The notes: generated from the letters alone by a model not told the origin. A DNA stretch of 64,000 nt from Afipia clevelandensis ATCC 49720 (GCF_000336555.1 NZ_KB375281.1:569815-633814), one strand, 5' to 3'. Positions 26,101 to 34,974 are shown, counted from the stretch's first letter. Numbers and translations: made by a program.

Positions 26101-26508
26101 GTCAAGGTCAACGGGTTTGTGCCGGGCCGCCATGTCGTCACCTGTAACGGACGCCGTTTGCCGCTGACGGAGACTGGCCGTTCTGGCGAGGCCGTGGCTG
26201 GCGTCCGGTTCAAGGCGTGGCAACCGTCATCGGGTCTGCATCCGACCATTCCGGTTCACGCTCCGCTGACCTTCGATATTGTTGACATGTGGAACGGACG
26301 TTCGCTTGGCGGCTGTGTCTATCATGTGGCCCATCCCGGGGGGCGCAGCTACGAGACCAAGCCTGTCAACAGCTACGAAGCAGAAGCGAGGCGGTTGGCC
26401 CGTTTTCAGGACCATGGCCACACACCCGGCCCAATATCCGCTCCTCCCGAGGAAAGAACCCTCGAATTTCCGCTGACTCTGGACCTGCGGACACCGCTCC
26501 CGCATTGA
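23176..26508 (+). CDS. Large transglutaminase-like protein with DUF2126 domain
   Basis: This 1110-residue protein starts at GTG. Residues 1-90 are a bacterial transglutaminase N-terminal beta domain ([20 protein letters not shown]). A papain-like transglutaminase core follows with Cys near 180 ([20 protein letters not shown]), His near 231 (LHAWAEVYL) and Asp near 246 (GFDVTSG). The remaining 800 residues are DUF2126, with [22 protein letters not shown] at its start and [16 protein letters not shown] near 716. No signal peptide is present, so it should be cytoplasmic. It is the first gene of a three-gene set with a fused ATP-grasp/alpha-E protein and a second transglutaminase, a predicted amide-bond system of unknown substrate. 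Confidence 0.85.
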   Translation: MSIAVALHHVTHYKYDQPVSLGPQVIRLRPAPHSRTRVSSYSLKVLPETHFVNWQQDPQGNWLARFVFPEQTREFKIEVDFIADMAVVNPFDFFVEPYAESFPFQYPPDIADELAPYLKTEPVTPLLAQYLASIPREPTNTVNFLVELNAQLRNRINYVIRMEPGIQTPEETLQLNAGSCRDSAWLLIQALRHLGLAARFVSGYLIQLRPDIDPLEGPREVEADFTDLHAWAEVYLPGAGWIGFDVTSGMLTGEGHIPVAASPHYRTAAPISGNVSSANVEFGFEMKVTRVNEAPRITKPFSDESWKRLDALGERVDADLAADDVRLTMGGEPTFVSMDDLESPEWNTAAVGPAKRGIADDLIRRLRTRFAPGGLLHYGQGKWYPGESLPRWAFGLYWRKDGVPVWRNPDLIAPMDGPRSAKIEEAEKFAVHVAEKLGVDTANVLPAYEDQAHWLLKENSLPGNVDPSDSKLADPEERSRMAQVFQQGLNVPRGFVLPVQRWNAKAASRWRSEKWNLRRGNLFLMPGDSPLGLRLPMNSLQWIPPEDYPYIVEQDPTEERAPLPDFRNDVTPAAPVSQAPVFDSGAQMDAGPRQFIQEQHAGGRGGGVRTALSIEIRDGILCAFMPPVEKLDDYLELIAVVEATAEDMKLQVHVEGYAPPYDPRIEVIKVTPDPGVIEINIHPAKNWREIVDTTIGLYKEAAHVRLGANRFLIDGRHTGTGGGNHVVVGGSTPADSPFLRRPDLLKSVVLYWQRHPSLSYLFSGMFIGPTSQAPRIDEARHDALYELEIAIAQIPPRGEKVPLWLVDRTFRHLLVDITGNTHRAEICIDKLYSPDSPTGRLGLVEFRALEMPPDARMSLAQQLIIRALIAKFWREPQDGQFVRWGTTLHDRFMLPHFLWQDFRDVLSGLKAVGYDFEPEWFEAQLEFRFPLFGRVEHGGVTLELRQALEPWHVLGEESSAGGTVRYVDSSVERLQVKVNGFVPGRHVVTCNGRRLPLTETGRSGEAVAGVRFKAWQPSSGLHPTIPVHAPLTFDIVDMWNGRSLGGCVYHVAHPGGRSYETKPVNSYEAEARRLARFQDHGHTPGPISAPPEERTLEFPLTLDLRTPLPH

Positions 26509-26560
26509 GGCGGCCGCCATAATCGGCGAGATTGTCGCGATCAGCAGAAGGCGAGTCGGG

Positions 26561-29068
26561 ATGGCGGAGACGAGTAACAGGGCGAACGAGTCGCGGCGGG
26601 CCCAACAGGACCTTCTCGACTGCACGCGCGGCTATAAGCCGTTGCCCGGCATCCCCGATGAATTTCTCGACGCCAGCGGCCAGCCGCGCGAGGTCTGGGC
26701 CCGGTTCTTCGAGGCATTCTCGGCACTGGCGCCGGGGGAGATTGAGCGCCGTTTCGCGTCCGCCGATCAGCACATGCGCGAGGCCGGTGTCACCTACCGG
26801 ACGCCGGGCGATGCAGCAGAACGGATGTGGCCGCTCAGTCATCTGCCGCTCCTGATCGGAGAGGCGGAATGGAAGCAGATTTCCGACGGCGTCGCGCAGC
26901 GCGCGGAGTTGTTCGAGCTGATCCTGCGCGATCTGTACGGCGAAGGCCGCCTCATCGCCGATGGTGCGCTTCCCGCCGCCGCCATCGCGGGCAGTAACGA
27001 GTATCTGCGATCCGTCCGCGGCGTGCCGCCTCCCGGCGGTCAGTATCTCAATCTCTATGCCGCCGATATCGGCCGCGGTCCTGATGGGCGCTGGTGGGTC
27101 TTGTCGGACCGCACGCAGGCACCATCCGGCGCGGGATATGCGCTCGAAAACCGGCTGGTCCTGTCGCGCGCGCTGACCAATCTCTACACATCCATGAATG
27201 TCGAGCGTGTCGCGCCGTTCTTCGAGGCCTTCCGCGACAGCCTGCGTGGCATCGCCGACCGCGATGAGCCGCGGATCGGCCTGCTCACGCCGGGTGGTGC
27301 AAGCGATACCTATTTTGAGCATGCAACACTCGCGCGTTATCTGGGCTTTCTGCTGGTGGAGGGCGACGATCTCGCGGTGAGTGAAGATCGGCTTCACGTC
27401 CGCACCGTTGCCGGCCTGAAGCGGCTCGATGTGTTGCTAAGGCGGGTGGACTCCAACTCGCTCGATCCGCTCGAACTCGATGCGCGCTCGATGCTGGGTG
27501 TGCCGGGCCTGATCGACGTGATCAGAAAAGGCGGCGTTGCGGTCGCCAACATGCCGGGGTCCGGCGTGATGGAGGCGCGCACGCTGCTTGGGTTCTTGCC
27601 GAGTCTCAGCCGGCGGTTCTTCGGTGAAGACCTGAAGATGCCGCACATCGCGACCTGGTGGTGCGGGCAAAAATCCGCGCGGGAGGAAGTGCTGGCGCGC
27701 CTCGACGACATGGCGATCGAAGGCGCCTATGGCCAGTCCGTTCCCGGTTTCCCGGGACGGGGTCCGGTGCTGGGCGGCTCGCTGTCGAAAGATCAGCGCG
27801 CGCAACTGGTGGACGCCATCGGCAAGCGCGGCATCGACTATGTCGGGCAGGAGCTTGTGCGGCTCTCGACCACGCCGGTTTGGGACAACGGCCATATTTC
27901 CCCGCGTCCATTCGTGCTCCGTGTCTTCGCGGCGGCCACGCCCAATGGCTGGACCGTTCTGCCGGGCGGCTTCTGCCGGATCGCCGATCAACCGGACGCC
28001 CGCGCCGTTTCGATGGGAGAGGGCACCCGCGCCGCCGACGTCTGGGTGGTTTCGGAAAAGGAAGTTGCGACCTCGACACTGTTGCCGCCGACAGACTCGG
28101 TCCGCATCAAGCGCATTGCAGGCTGGGTGCCGAGCCGCGCAGCGGACAATCTGTTCTGGCTCGGCCGTTATCTCGAACGGGCGGAAGCGACGTTGCGGCT
28201 GGTGCGCGCGCTGGGCGGCGCCCTGCGTGAGCCGGGCAAGGGCCCATCGCCGATGCAGCCGGTGATCGAGCGGATTCAGCGGTTGCTCGTCGCGTGGGGC
28301 GCGACGACACCTTCGGCGCGCGCCAAGCTCGCGACAACCGCCACCCAATCATTGCAGGCGCAGGACAAGTTTGGCTCCGCATTGTCGCTGGTGCGTTCGG
28401 CACAACGCACGGCCAGAACCCTCCGTGAGCGGCTTTCGCCCGATGCGTGGCATGTCATCACCGGCATCGAAGAGCGCCTGTCGCAAAAGGCCGACGACGA
28501 CGAAGCGGTGCTGGAAGCGATCGAATGGACCCTGCAGTCGCTGGCCACTTTTGCCGGCCTCGCGCAGGAGAACATGAACCGGGCCGCGGGCTGGCGCTTC
28601 CTGGAAATAGGCCGCCGCGTCGAGCGCGCGATCAATACGGTGCGTTTCGCGCGTCAGTTTGCCTATGACGGTGCGACCAGCGAGGATCTCGATCTGCTGC
28701 TCACACTGGTCGATTGCCAGATCACATATCGGTCGCGTTATCTGGTCGGGCCGTTGCTGGCGCCGGTCCGCGATCTGGTCGTGCTCGATACCTACAATCC
28801 GCGTTCCGTGGCGTTCCAGATCGCGGCTCTCAACGAGCATATCGCGAGCCTGCCGAGCATGCGCGAAGGAGGGTTGATTGATCCGCCGCATCGCCAGGCG
28901 GTGACGCTTCAGGCCAGCATGACGGCGGGCGAGGCGGAGGCCTTCGATACGAAAGCGCTGTTTGCGCTCGAGCAGAACCTGCTCAATCTCGCCGATGCGA
29001 TCGGATCCCATTACTTCCCCCACGGCAGCAGCGCGTTGCGGCCGGAGAAGCTGACGGGGTTCGCGTGA
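26561..29068 (+). CDS. Circularly permuted ATP-grasp protein fused to an alpha-E domain
   Basis: This 835-residue protein combines two domains that are often separate genes. Residues about 25-500 are the circularly permuted type 2 ATP-grasp ligase (GINP-type core; RWWVLSDRTQAPSGAGYALENRL, RVDSNSLDPLELDARS and GGVAVANMPGSGVME are seen). From about residue 515 the all-helical alpha-E domain begins (SRAADNLFWLGRYLERAEATLRL) and runs to about 825. Such ATP-grasp enzymes activate a carboxylate as acyl-phosphate and join it to an amine; the alpha-E domain is of unknown biochemical role. The stop overlaps the next gene by 4 bases, so the three proteins are probably co-produced. Confidence 0.85.
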   Translation: MAETSNRANESRRAQQDLLDCTRGYKPLPGIPDEFLDASGQPREVWARFFEAFSALAPGEIERRFASADQHMREAGVTYRTPGDAAERMWPLSHLPLLIGEAEWKQISDGVAQRAELFELILRDLYGEGRLIADGALPAAAIAGSNEYLRSVRGVPPPGGQYLNLYAADIGRGPDGRWWVLSDRTQAPSGAGYALENRLVLSRALTNLYTSMNVERVAPFFEAFRDSLRGIADRDEPRIGLLTPGGASDTYFEHATLARYLGFLLVEGDDLAVSEDRLHVRTVAGLKRLDVLLRRVDSNSLDPLELDARSMLGVPGLIDVIRKGGVAVANMPGSGVMEARTLLGFLPSLSRRFFGEDLKMPHIATWWCGQKSAREEVLARLDDMAIEGAYGQSVPGFPGRGPVLGGSLSKDQRAQLVDAIGKRGIDYVGQELVRLSTTPVWDNGHISPRPFVLRVFAAATPNGWTVLPGGFCRIADQPDARAVSMGEGTRAADVWVVSEKEVATSTLLPPTDSVRIKRIAGWVPSRAADNLFWLGRYLERAEATLRLVRALGGALREPGKGPSPMQPVIERIQRLLVAWGATTPSARAKLATTATQSLQAQDKFGSALSLVRSAQRTARTLRERLSPDAWHVITGIEERLSQKADDDEAVLEAIEWTLQSLATFAGLAQENMNRAAGWRFLEIGRRVERAINTVRFARQFAYDGATSEDLDLLLTLVDCQITYRSRYLVGPLLAPVRDLVVLDTYNPRSVAFQIAALNEHIASLPSMREGGLIDPPHRQAVTLQASMTAGEAEAFDTKALFALEQNLLNLADAIGSHYFPHGSSALRPEKLTGFA

Positions 29069-29943
29069 TCTACGACATCCGTCATGTCACGACATATTCC
29101 TATGAAAGCCCGGTCAGTTTCGCGCGGTGTTCGCTCCGGCTCGAGCCGAAGACCGGTGATGGCCAGCAGCTCATCTCCCACAAGGTCGACATCAAGCCGG
29201 TTCCGGCTGAACGCACCGTGAGAACGGATTTCTTCGGCATCAAAATCGAGAGCATCGTGATTGATGCCGCTCATCGCGCGTTGCGGATTGATGCACGGTC
29301 GCGCGTGGATGTGGCGCGCACGGTGCCGCCACGCGACATGGCATCCCCGCCGTGGGAGCAGGTGCGTGAAGCGGCGTTCACCTCGAACAGTCTTTCTGCG
29401 GATTTTCCGGTGGGATATCTGTTTGCAAGCCCGCTGATACCGATCCAGCCGCCGATCACGGACTATGCGGGCGAGAGCTTTTCAGCAGGCAACGGGATTT
29501 TCGTGTCCGCAGTCGGCCTGATGCAGCGGATCAAGCGCGATTTTGTCTACGATTCCCGGGCCACCGAAATATCGACGCCGCTGAACGAGGTCTTCGGAAA
29601 GCGGCGCGGGGTGTGTCAGGATTTCGCGCATATCATGATCGCGGGTCTGCGTGGCCTCGGATTGCCTGCCGCCTATGTCAGCGGCTATCTGCGGACCATT
29701 CCTCCGCCGGGCCGCCCGCGGCTTCAGGGCGCGGATGCAACTCATGCATGGGTCTCGGTCTGGTGCGGGAGCGAACTGGGCTGGCTGGGATTCGATCCAA
29801 CCAACGATCTGGTGATCGGCAACGATCATGTCGTTCTCGCCACCGGCCGCGATTATACCGATGTCTCGCCCGTCGATGGCGTGATCGTCGGTTCGCGCAA
29901 GCAAAAGCTCGCGGTGGCTGTGGATGTGATTCCCGTGGAGTAG
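29065..29943 (+). CDS. Transglutaminase-like cysteine peptidase/amidase
   Basis: The 292-residue protein has the bacterial transglutaminase N-terminal domain (IRHVTTYSYESPVSFARCSLRL) and a transglutaminase core with the triad Cys in KRRGVCQDFAHIM (near 185), His in DATHAWVSVW (near 228) and Asp in GFDPTNDL (near 243). No signal peptide is visible. The start overlaps the ATP-grasp/alpha-E stop by 4 bases. Together with the two preceding genes it forms the set proposed from comparative genomics to make and remove peptide tags; no substrate is known. Confidence 0.88.
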   Translation: MIYDIRHVTTYSYESPVSFARCSLRLEPKTGDGQQLISHKVDIKPVPAERTVRTDFFGIKIESIVIDAAHRALRIDARSRVDVARTVPPRDMASPPWEQVREAAFTSNSLSADFPVGYLFASPLIPIQPPITDYAGESFSAGNGIFVSAVGLMQRIKRDFVYDSRATEISTPLNEVFGKRRGVCQDFAHIMIAGLRGLGLPAAYVSGYLRTIPPPGRPRLQGADATHAWVSVWCGSELGWLGFDPTNDLVIGNDHVVLATGRDYTDVSPVDGVIVGSRKQKLAVAVDVIPVE

Positions 29944-29952
29944 GCCGCTCGA

Positions 29953-30525
29953 TCAGCCCCTGTGGCTGCCGTCCGCGCAAAACGAAGCGCGGATGTTGCA
30001 GTTCGCGGGACTCCGGCTTTCCCTGCGGCAGCGCGCCGTGGCCGCTTCGATGGCCTGGCCCAGGGTCGCACCTTCAGCGGTATAGGCTCCCCAATACCGC
30101 GTGCGGCGGATGCGTGCTGTGTAAAAGGCCATCGCGCCACACTGGGTTGTGGAGGAGATCTTGCAGCCGCGTCCGCCGTTGTTGACGCAGAGGGTGAGGG
30201 CGCGCGCCTCGGCTTCGTCGCGGCTTGTTTTCTGCCAGACGGCGCCCCATGCGCCGCGTGCTGCAAAACCGATGGCGGCCCATTGCTCAGATGGTGACGC
30301 GGGAGTCCTGGGCTTGAGCGATTCGAGGCGAATTTTTGCGAGCGGCGCGAAGGTCCCGTTGGGATATTTGTCGAGATAGGCCACGATCTCGGCGGGATTG
30401 CGCGAGTCTTTCACCGAATTCCAGAAGGTAATTTCCGCGCTGGTATCTGTCTGCGCGGCACCGGACGTGGTGTGCGCGAACAACGCCACCGCAAGCGCCA
30501 GCACACAACAGACCTTGCGTCGCAT
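29953..30525 (-). CDS. Secreted DUF4189-domain protein
   Basis: The 190-residue protein has a signal peptide ([21 protein letters not shown], cleavage near residue 24), then a short helical repeat-like region ([37 protein letters not shown]) related to caspase-adjacent or TPR-type segments. A C-terminal DUF4189 domain (about 80-180) follows, [29 protein letters not shown], with four or more cysteines likely to form disulphides. Export to the periplasm is expected; function is unknown. It is convergent with the transglutaminase gene, 9 bases apart, and does not look like part of that operon. Confidence 0.78.
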   Translation of the reverse strand: MRRKVCCVLALAVALFAHTTSGAAQTDTSAEITFWNSVKDSRNPAEIVAYLDKYPNGTFAPLAKIRLESLKPRTPASPSEQWAAIGFAARGAWGAVWQKTSRDEAEARALTLCVNNGGRGCKISSTTQCGAMAFYTARIRRTRYWGAYTAEGATLGQAIEAATARCRRESRSPANCNIRASFCADGSHRG

Positions 30526-30658
30526 CTCCAGCCCCGTTTCGATTTCGGCGCAGACTAAAAGCCGATTTCTGCCTTGTCGAGCGGGCGAAGTCGCGTTCCT
30601 GCGGATAACCCTTTCGCATTATTCGTTTTTATCGGGGTGTGTCGAAATCGACCGCCTG

Positions 30659-30895
30659 TCAGGATTTGGATCGCTTCGACGTCTTTGCCTTCTCTGTCTT
30701 GCGGGTCTTCTTCGCCGACTTTTTGGCGGGCACTTTCTTGCCTTCCTTCCGCGCCTCGGAAAGACCGATTGCGATGGCCTGCTTGCGGCTCTTCACAGTC
30801 TTGCCTGAACGGCCGCTCTTCAGTGTGCCCTTCTTTCGCTTGTGCATTGCACGCTTGACCTTCTTCGCCGTCGCCTTGGAGTATTTCCTCGCCAT
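30659..30895 (-). CDS. Small lysine-rich DUF6496 protein
   Basis: This 78-residue protein is extremely basic, about one third Lys plus Arg. The N-terminal half is the DUF6496 motif (KKVKRAMHKRKKGTLKSG, then SRKQAIAIGLSEARKEG) and the C-terminal half is a low-complexity AKKSAKKTRKTEKAK tail resembling histone-H1-like bacterial proteins. It may bind nucleic acid, but that is inference from composition. It lies alone on the minus strand; a real gene is supported by the conserved domain and a full-length match to this family. Confidence 0.75.
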   Translation of the reverse strand: MARKYSKATAKKVKRAMHKRKKGTLKSGRSGKTVKSRKQAIAIGLSEARKEGKKVPAKKSAKKTRKTEKAKTSKRSKS

Positions 30896-30988
30896 GGTTG
30901 TCTCCGCAATTGATGATGCCGCCGGATAATCGCCCGAAATGGCGATAGGTTCCGATTTTGCGAAGGCGCAGGGAGGTTGCGGCGAGGC

Positions 30989-31852
30989 TCAGGCGCCGTT
31001 ACGCGCAGTCACGATCCAGATTGATCCATCCAGCGGGACGGCGTCGCCTGTCTGCCGAGCAGCGAGCGCCGTCCGGATGGATTGCGTCGCGGCCGCAATC
31101 TTTTCTGCGGGCTGATTTTCCAGCGCTCGACTGGCCGGACCGATGGCAAGCACGGTCTCGATCGCCGCTTCAAGGCCGCGGCCGGTGGCGATGTCGAGGG
31201 ACAGATCGACCCGTTCCAATCCAACATTGACGAAGCCTGCTTCGCCGAGGATACGGTGGACACGCTCCTCATTCGCAAAGGAGAAGGGGCCGGGGTCATC
31301 CGGCTTCATTTCCGGAAGTTTCGGCACATGCTTGTAGGCTTCCTGCAAGGCCAGCATCATCCAGGGATTGTCACGCGGTGTCCGCCAGCAGGCGAAGACG
31401 AGACGACCGTCTGGCCGCAAAGCCTTGCGCATGTTGGCAAAGGACTCCGACGGCTCCGCGAAGAACATCACCCCAAAGCGGGAGAACAGGAGGTCTGCGC
31501 TGGCGGGTGAAAACGGGTAGACCGTCGCATCCGCGAGGACGAAATCGACGGGCGCACCGGCGGGCGCGAGTTCGCGCGCCCGGCCCAGCATCGGCTCGGA
31601 AATGTCTACACCGGTCACGCGCCCGGCGGAGCCAACCTGGCGCAACAAGTCGAAAGAGGTGGCGCCACAACCGCAGCCAATGTCGATCACGGCCTGTCCC
31701 GATTTGACCGCTGCACGATTGATCAGCACCTCGGAGACAGGAGAGAGGACAATATCCTGAAGTTGCTGCCGCTCCGTCCAGTGCTTGCCGCCCGGGCCAT
31801 TCCAGTAAGCGATCTGATCGGCATTGCGGTCGTCGGTAGCGGGATGGGTCAT
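30989..31852 (-). CDS. Class I SAM-dependent methyltransferase
   Basis: This 287-residue protein has the Rossmann SAM-binding motif VIDIGCGCGATSFDLLRQVG near residues 57-76, GVDISEPMLGRARE as motif I-post, and FVLADATVYPF and DLLFSRFGVMFF as motifs II/III. It resembles UbiE-type small-molecule methyltransferases; substrate unknown. I start it at 31852 (MTHPATDD), with GGAG 8 bases upstream, instead of at 31918. It is 115 bases downstream of the MDR oxidoreductase gene on the same strand and may share its transcript. Confidence 0.85.
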   Translation of the reverse strand: MTHPATDDRNADQIAYWNGPGGKHWTERQQLQDIVLSPVSEVLINRAAVKSGQAVIDIGCGCGATSFDLLRQVGSAGRVTGVDISEPMLGRARELAPAGAPVDFVLADATVYPFSPASADLLFSRFGVMFFAEPSESFANMRKALRPDGRLVFACWRTPRDNPWMMLALQEAYKHVPKLPEMKPDDPGPFSFANEERVHRILGEAGFVNVGLERVDLSLDIATGRGLEAAIETVLAIGPASRALENQPAEKIAAATQSIRTALAARQTGDAVPLDGSIWIVTARNGA

Positions 31853-31967
31853 GGGGCACTCCGGTGATGCCAGTTGTTGTAGGACAGCGCGGCTTCTCTG
31901 AACAGGGAAGCCTGCCATGCATCACCGAGACCGGCGTACCTTTGCTCCGGGAGCCTTGCCCTTCTTG

Positions 31968-32945
31968 TCAGCCGCCCTTGAACAGGATCTTGCCGGTCCC
32001 CTTGGCTGCGTGGGAAATTGCTGCTGCCGACTGGTCGAGCGAATAGGTTGCCTCCACCGGTGTGAAAATCGTTCCATCCGCAATCCAAGCCGCCATTTGT
32101 TTTTGAACCTCGGCAATGCGTTCAGGCGAATTCCTGTTGAACCAGTTCAACAGCCAGAATCCCTTAAGGGTCAGATCGCGGAAAATGTTCGGAGCGGTGA
32201 AGAAGGGACCGGGACCGCCACTCATCACACCATAGGCGACCAGCGTGCCGCCGTTGGCGAGGCAATCGTTCAATGCCATCAAGCCGGGACCGCCAACACT
32301 GTCGAGCGCGAGCATGATTTTGGCCTTGCCGGTGGCTTCCGCGACGCGCTTGGCCAGATCGGGACCTTCGACCAGCACCACATCCGCGCCGAGATTCTTG
32401 AGTTCGCCGATGAGTTCGGGGCGGCGCACCACGCTGACCGTTTGAATGCCCAGCTTCCCTGCGATTGCAATCACCGCTCGCCCGACGGCTGAGTTTCCGG
32501 CGCTCTGGATCACCCAGTCGCCTTTCTTGAGGGCGACGTACTCCGTCAGCATCAGATAGGCCGTCGGCGGGTTCACCATCAGCATCGAAAGCTGTTGCGG
32601 GTCCGCGCTTGCAGGCAGGGCGAAGAGGCCGTCCGCTTTGACCTTGCTCCGCGTCATCCAGGTCGAAGACCCGCGCGGAAACAGCACGCGGTCGCCTTCC
32701 TTGAGGCCGGCTATGCCCGAACCGGCCTTGGTTACGCGCGCAACGCCTTCAGAGCCGACCGGCGCAGGCAGTTTAGGCTTCACGCCGTAAAGGCCGCGCA
32801 TCAGCACGAGGTCGGACGGGTTGATCGGCGAGAACTCCATGTCGATGACCACTTCGCCGGCACCTGGAGCGCCGGGATCGGGAAGGGCAACTGTCTCGAC
32901 CACGTCCCATGGCTTGCCGAATGCATTGATCTGAACGCTGTGCAT
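31968..32945 (-). CDS. MDR-family zinc-independent NADPH oxidoreductase (trans-2-enoyl/quinone reductase type)
   Basis: The 325-residue protein is a medium-chain dehydrogenase/reductase. An N-terminal GroES-like domain (MEFSPINPSDLVLMRGLYG) lacks structural zinc cysteines. The NADPH-binding core has VIQSAGNSAVGRAVIAIAGKLG near residues 146-167, and the LWLLNWFNR-type stretch is near 260. The closest types are mitochondrial enoyl reductases and quinone reductases. The start at 32945 has GGGAGA upstream. It is divergent from an HxlR regulator across a 96-base gap with an inverted repeat, so it is probably controlled by that protein. Confidence 0.82.
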   Translation of the reverse strand: MHSVQINAFGKPWDVVETVALPDPGAPGAGEVVIDMEFSPINPSDLVLMRGLYGVKPKLPAPVGSEGVARVTKAGSGIAGLKEGDRVLFPRGSSTWMTRSKVKADGLFALPASADPQQLSMLMVNPPTAYLMLTEYVALKKGDWVIQSAGNSAVGRAVIAIAGKLGIQTVSVVRRPELIGELKNLGADVVLVEGPDLAKRVAEATGKAKIMLALDSVGGPGLMALNDCLANGGTLVAYGVMSGGPGPFFTAPNIFRDLTLKGFWLLNWFNRNSPERIAEVQKQMAAWIADGTIFTPVEATYSLDQSAAAISHAAKGTGKILFKGG

Positions 32946-33005
32946 GCTGCTCTCCCGTAATTGCCGCTTTGCGGGCACGAATGAAATGTTATTGTTAGTC
33001 CGATA

Positions 33006-33028
33006 TTGCAACTAGTCTTAATTAGCAA
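33006..33028. promoter_or_regulatory. Candidate HxlR operator
   Basis: In the 96-base divergent gap, TTGCAACTAGTCTTAATTAGCAA is an imperfect inverted repeat with TTGC/GCAA ends and partly matching AT-rich arms. It sits 13 bases before the HxlR start and about 60 bases upstream of the oxidoreductase start, a reasonable position for control of both genes. Confidence 0.4.
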
Positions 33029-33041
33029 CGAAGTGGAGAAA

Positions 33042-33560
33042 ATGACTGCCATGCGCGCGCCATCTTATGCCGGCCTGAACTGCTCGATTGCGCGTGCGCT
33101 GGCGGTGCTGGGCGATTCATGGGCACTTCTCGTTCTGCGGGATGCCTTGGGAGGTGTGCGCTCGTTCGAGGGCTTCATGCGCAGTCTCGGCATCGCGCGA
33201 AACACACTGACAGACCGGTTGCGGCATCTCGTTGAGGAAGGAATGCTGACGCAAGTCGATGTCGGCAAGCGCGGAACGCGATTTGAGTACGTTCCGACGC
33301 AAAAGGCAAAAGAGTTTCAGGTCCCGCTGATGGCGATCATGCAATGGGGAGACCGATGGGTCTCGGGACCCGGCAACGAACCGGCTGTTGCATTTGACCG
33401 CAAAAGCGATCTGGCAATTGCGCCGATCACCATGCGGAGCAGTTCAGGCCGGGCGGTGTCGCCGGACGAACTGATGTATAAGCCGGGACGCGGGGCGTCG
33501 AAGACGACGCGCGACTATCTGCTTGCAAAGAACAAGCGGGCTTCCGCGGGTGAGACTTGA
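33042..33560 (+). CDS. HxlR-family transcriptional regulator
   Basis: The 172-residue protein is a winged-helix HxlR/YodB-type regulator (LNCSIARALAVLGDSWALLVLRDALGG, then FEGFMRSLGIARNTLTDRLRHLVEEGML). It carries the single N-terminal cysteine (Cys14 in NCSIARAL) that redox-sensing members such as HypR and YodB use to detect quinones or disulphide stress. I start it at ATG 33042, 4 bases after a GGAGA site. It is divergent from an NADPH oxidoreductase gene and may respond to its electrophilic substrate. Confidence 0.9.
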   Translation: MTAMRAPSYAGLNCSIARALAVLGDSWALLVLRDALGGVRSFEGFMRSLGIARNTLTDRLRHLVEEGMLTQVDVGKRGTRFEYVPTQKAKEFQVPLMAIMQWGDRWVSGPGNEPAVAFDRKSDLAIAPITMRSSSGRAVSPDELMYKPGRGASKTTRDYLLAKNKRASAGET

Positions 33561-33562
33561 TT

Positions 33563-33597
33563 TTCTGTTTCGCGCCTTTACCAGGCGCGGAACAGAA
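33563..33597. terminator. Bidirectional hairpin embedded in the end of the ketoacyl synthase gene
   Basis: A 14-base stem (33563-33576 with 33584-33597, 7-base loop) has one U-G pair in the plus-strand RNA. It spans the 17-base gap between the HxlR stop and the fabF stop and runs into the last six codons of fabF. T-runs precede the left arm, so it could end the fabF transcript as well as the HxlR one. Confidence 0.55.
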
Positions 33598-34858
33598 CGC
33601 TTGCATTGACGCCGCCGAACCCGAAGCCATTCGACATCACGTGCTCGATCGCCATCGGGCGTGCCGCACCGCGCACGAGATCAACGCCCTCGGCAGCCGC
33701 GTCCGGATGATCGAGATTGAGGGTTGCGGGGGCAATCTGGTCGCGCAGCGCCAGCACGGAGAAGATCGCTTCCAGCCCGCCCGCAGCACCAAGCAGATGC
33801 CCGGTGGCCGACTTGGTTGAACTGACGGCCACCTTGCCCTCAGTGCCGAACACGGCCTTGATCGCCGCAAGCTCGCCGTTGTCGCCCACAGGCGTCGATG
33901 TCGCGTGCGCATTGAGATGCTGGACTTCAAGCGGAGAAATTCCGGCCTGACGCAAGGCAATCTCGATGGCGCGGCGTGCGCCGTCGCCGTCTTCAGGACC
34001 AGCCGTCATATGATAGGCGTCGGATGTCGTGCCGTAGCCGACGAGTTCAGCGATCGGGGCCGCGCCGCGGCTGAGGGCGTGATCGAGCGTCTCGATCACG
34101 ACAATGCCTGCGCCTTCGCCCATCACGAATCCATCGCGGTCGCGGTCAAACGGGCGCGAGGCGCGCTGCGGCTCGTCATTGAAGTTGGTCGAAAGCGCGC
34201 GCGCGGCAGCAAAGCCACCGAGGCTGACCCGGTCGATACAGGCTTCGGCCCCGCCGGCGATGGCAATATCCGCTTCTCCCGCGAGGAGCAGGCGAGCGGC
34301 ATCGCCGATAGCCTGCACACCCGCCGCACATGCCGTCACCGGTGCGCCAAGCGGTCCCTTGAAGCCGTGGCGAATCGCGACCTGTCCGGCTGCAAGGTTC
34401 ACCAGAAATGCAGGTACGGTGAACGGTGACAGACGCCGCACACCACGCTCATCGGCGGTGCGGACCGCATCGACGATGGCGGGGAAGCCGCCGACACCGG
34501 AGCCGATGATGGTGGCGGTGCGCTCGCGCGCCCGCGCATCCTGCGGCGTCCATCCGGCCTGCGTAATTGCTTCGTCAGCCGCCATCATGGCGAACTGAAT
34601 GAAGCGGTCCATTTTCTTCTGATCTTTCTTCGGGACGGCCCGATCCGGATCGAAACCGAACTCTGGATCTTCCACCGTATCAGGCACCATGCCGCAGGCC
34701 TTGACCGGCAGGTCGGCCGCGACATTGTCCGACAGCGCACGAATCCCCGACTGCCCGGCGATCAGCCGCGACCAGTTGGCCTCGACGCCGCTGCCGAGTG
34801 GCGAGACGGCTCCCATTCCGGTGACGACAATGCGTCGTATGGCGCTGCTTCGTTTCAC
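33578..34858 (-). CDS. Beta-ketoacyl-ACP synthase II (FabF-like)
   Basis: The protein condenses malonyl-ACP with acyl-ACP. The thiolase-fold active site is complete: Cys near residue 177 (VTACAAG), His in NAHATSTPVGD and His in SATGHLLGAAG. FDRDRDGFVMGEGAG and NGFGFGGVNAS are other KAS II signatures. I start at GTG 34858 (426 residues, VKRSSAIRRIVVTG) but GTG 34879 is possible. It stands apart from acpP and fabG, next to a thiolase and an enoyl-CoA hydratase, so it is probably a second FabF copy. The role could be in a special lipid or polyketide. Confidence 0.88.
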   Translation of the reverse strand: MKRSSAIRRIVVTGMGAVSPLGSGVEANWSRLIAGQSGIRALSDNVAADLPVKACGMVPDTVEDPEFGFDPDRAVPKKDQKKMDRFIQFAMMAADEAITQAGWTPQDARARERTATIIGSGVGGFPAIVDAVRTADERGVRRLSPFTVPAFLVNLAAGQVAIRHGFKGPLGAPVTACAAGVQAIGDAARLLLAGEADIAIAGGAEACIDRVSLGGFAAARALSTNFNDEPQRASRPFDRDRDGFVMGEGAGIVVIETLDHALSRGAAPIAELVGYGTTSDAYHMTAGPEDGDGARRAIEIALRQAGISPLEVQHLNAHATSTPVGDNGELAAIKAVFGTEGKVAVSSTKSATGHLLGAAGGLEAIFSVLALRDQIAPATLNLDHPDAAAEGVDLVRGAARPMAIEHVMSNGFGFGGVNASVLFRAW

Positions 34859-34974
34859 GGTGTCACCACAAGGTTGCACAGGGAGTCATGCAGCCCGGCT
34901 TCCGGGATGCGGCTTTGCGTCACCGGCGGATTATCCGCCGGTGCATTGCAAGTTGGCGCCTAAGCGTGAACCGG

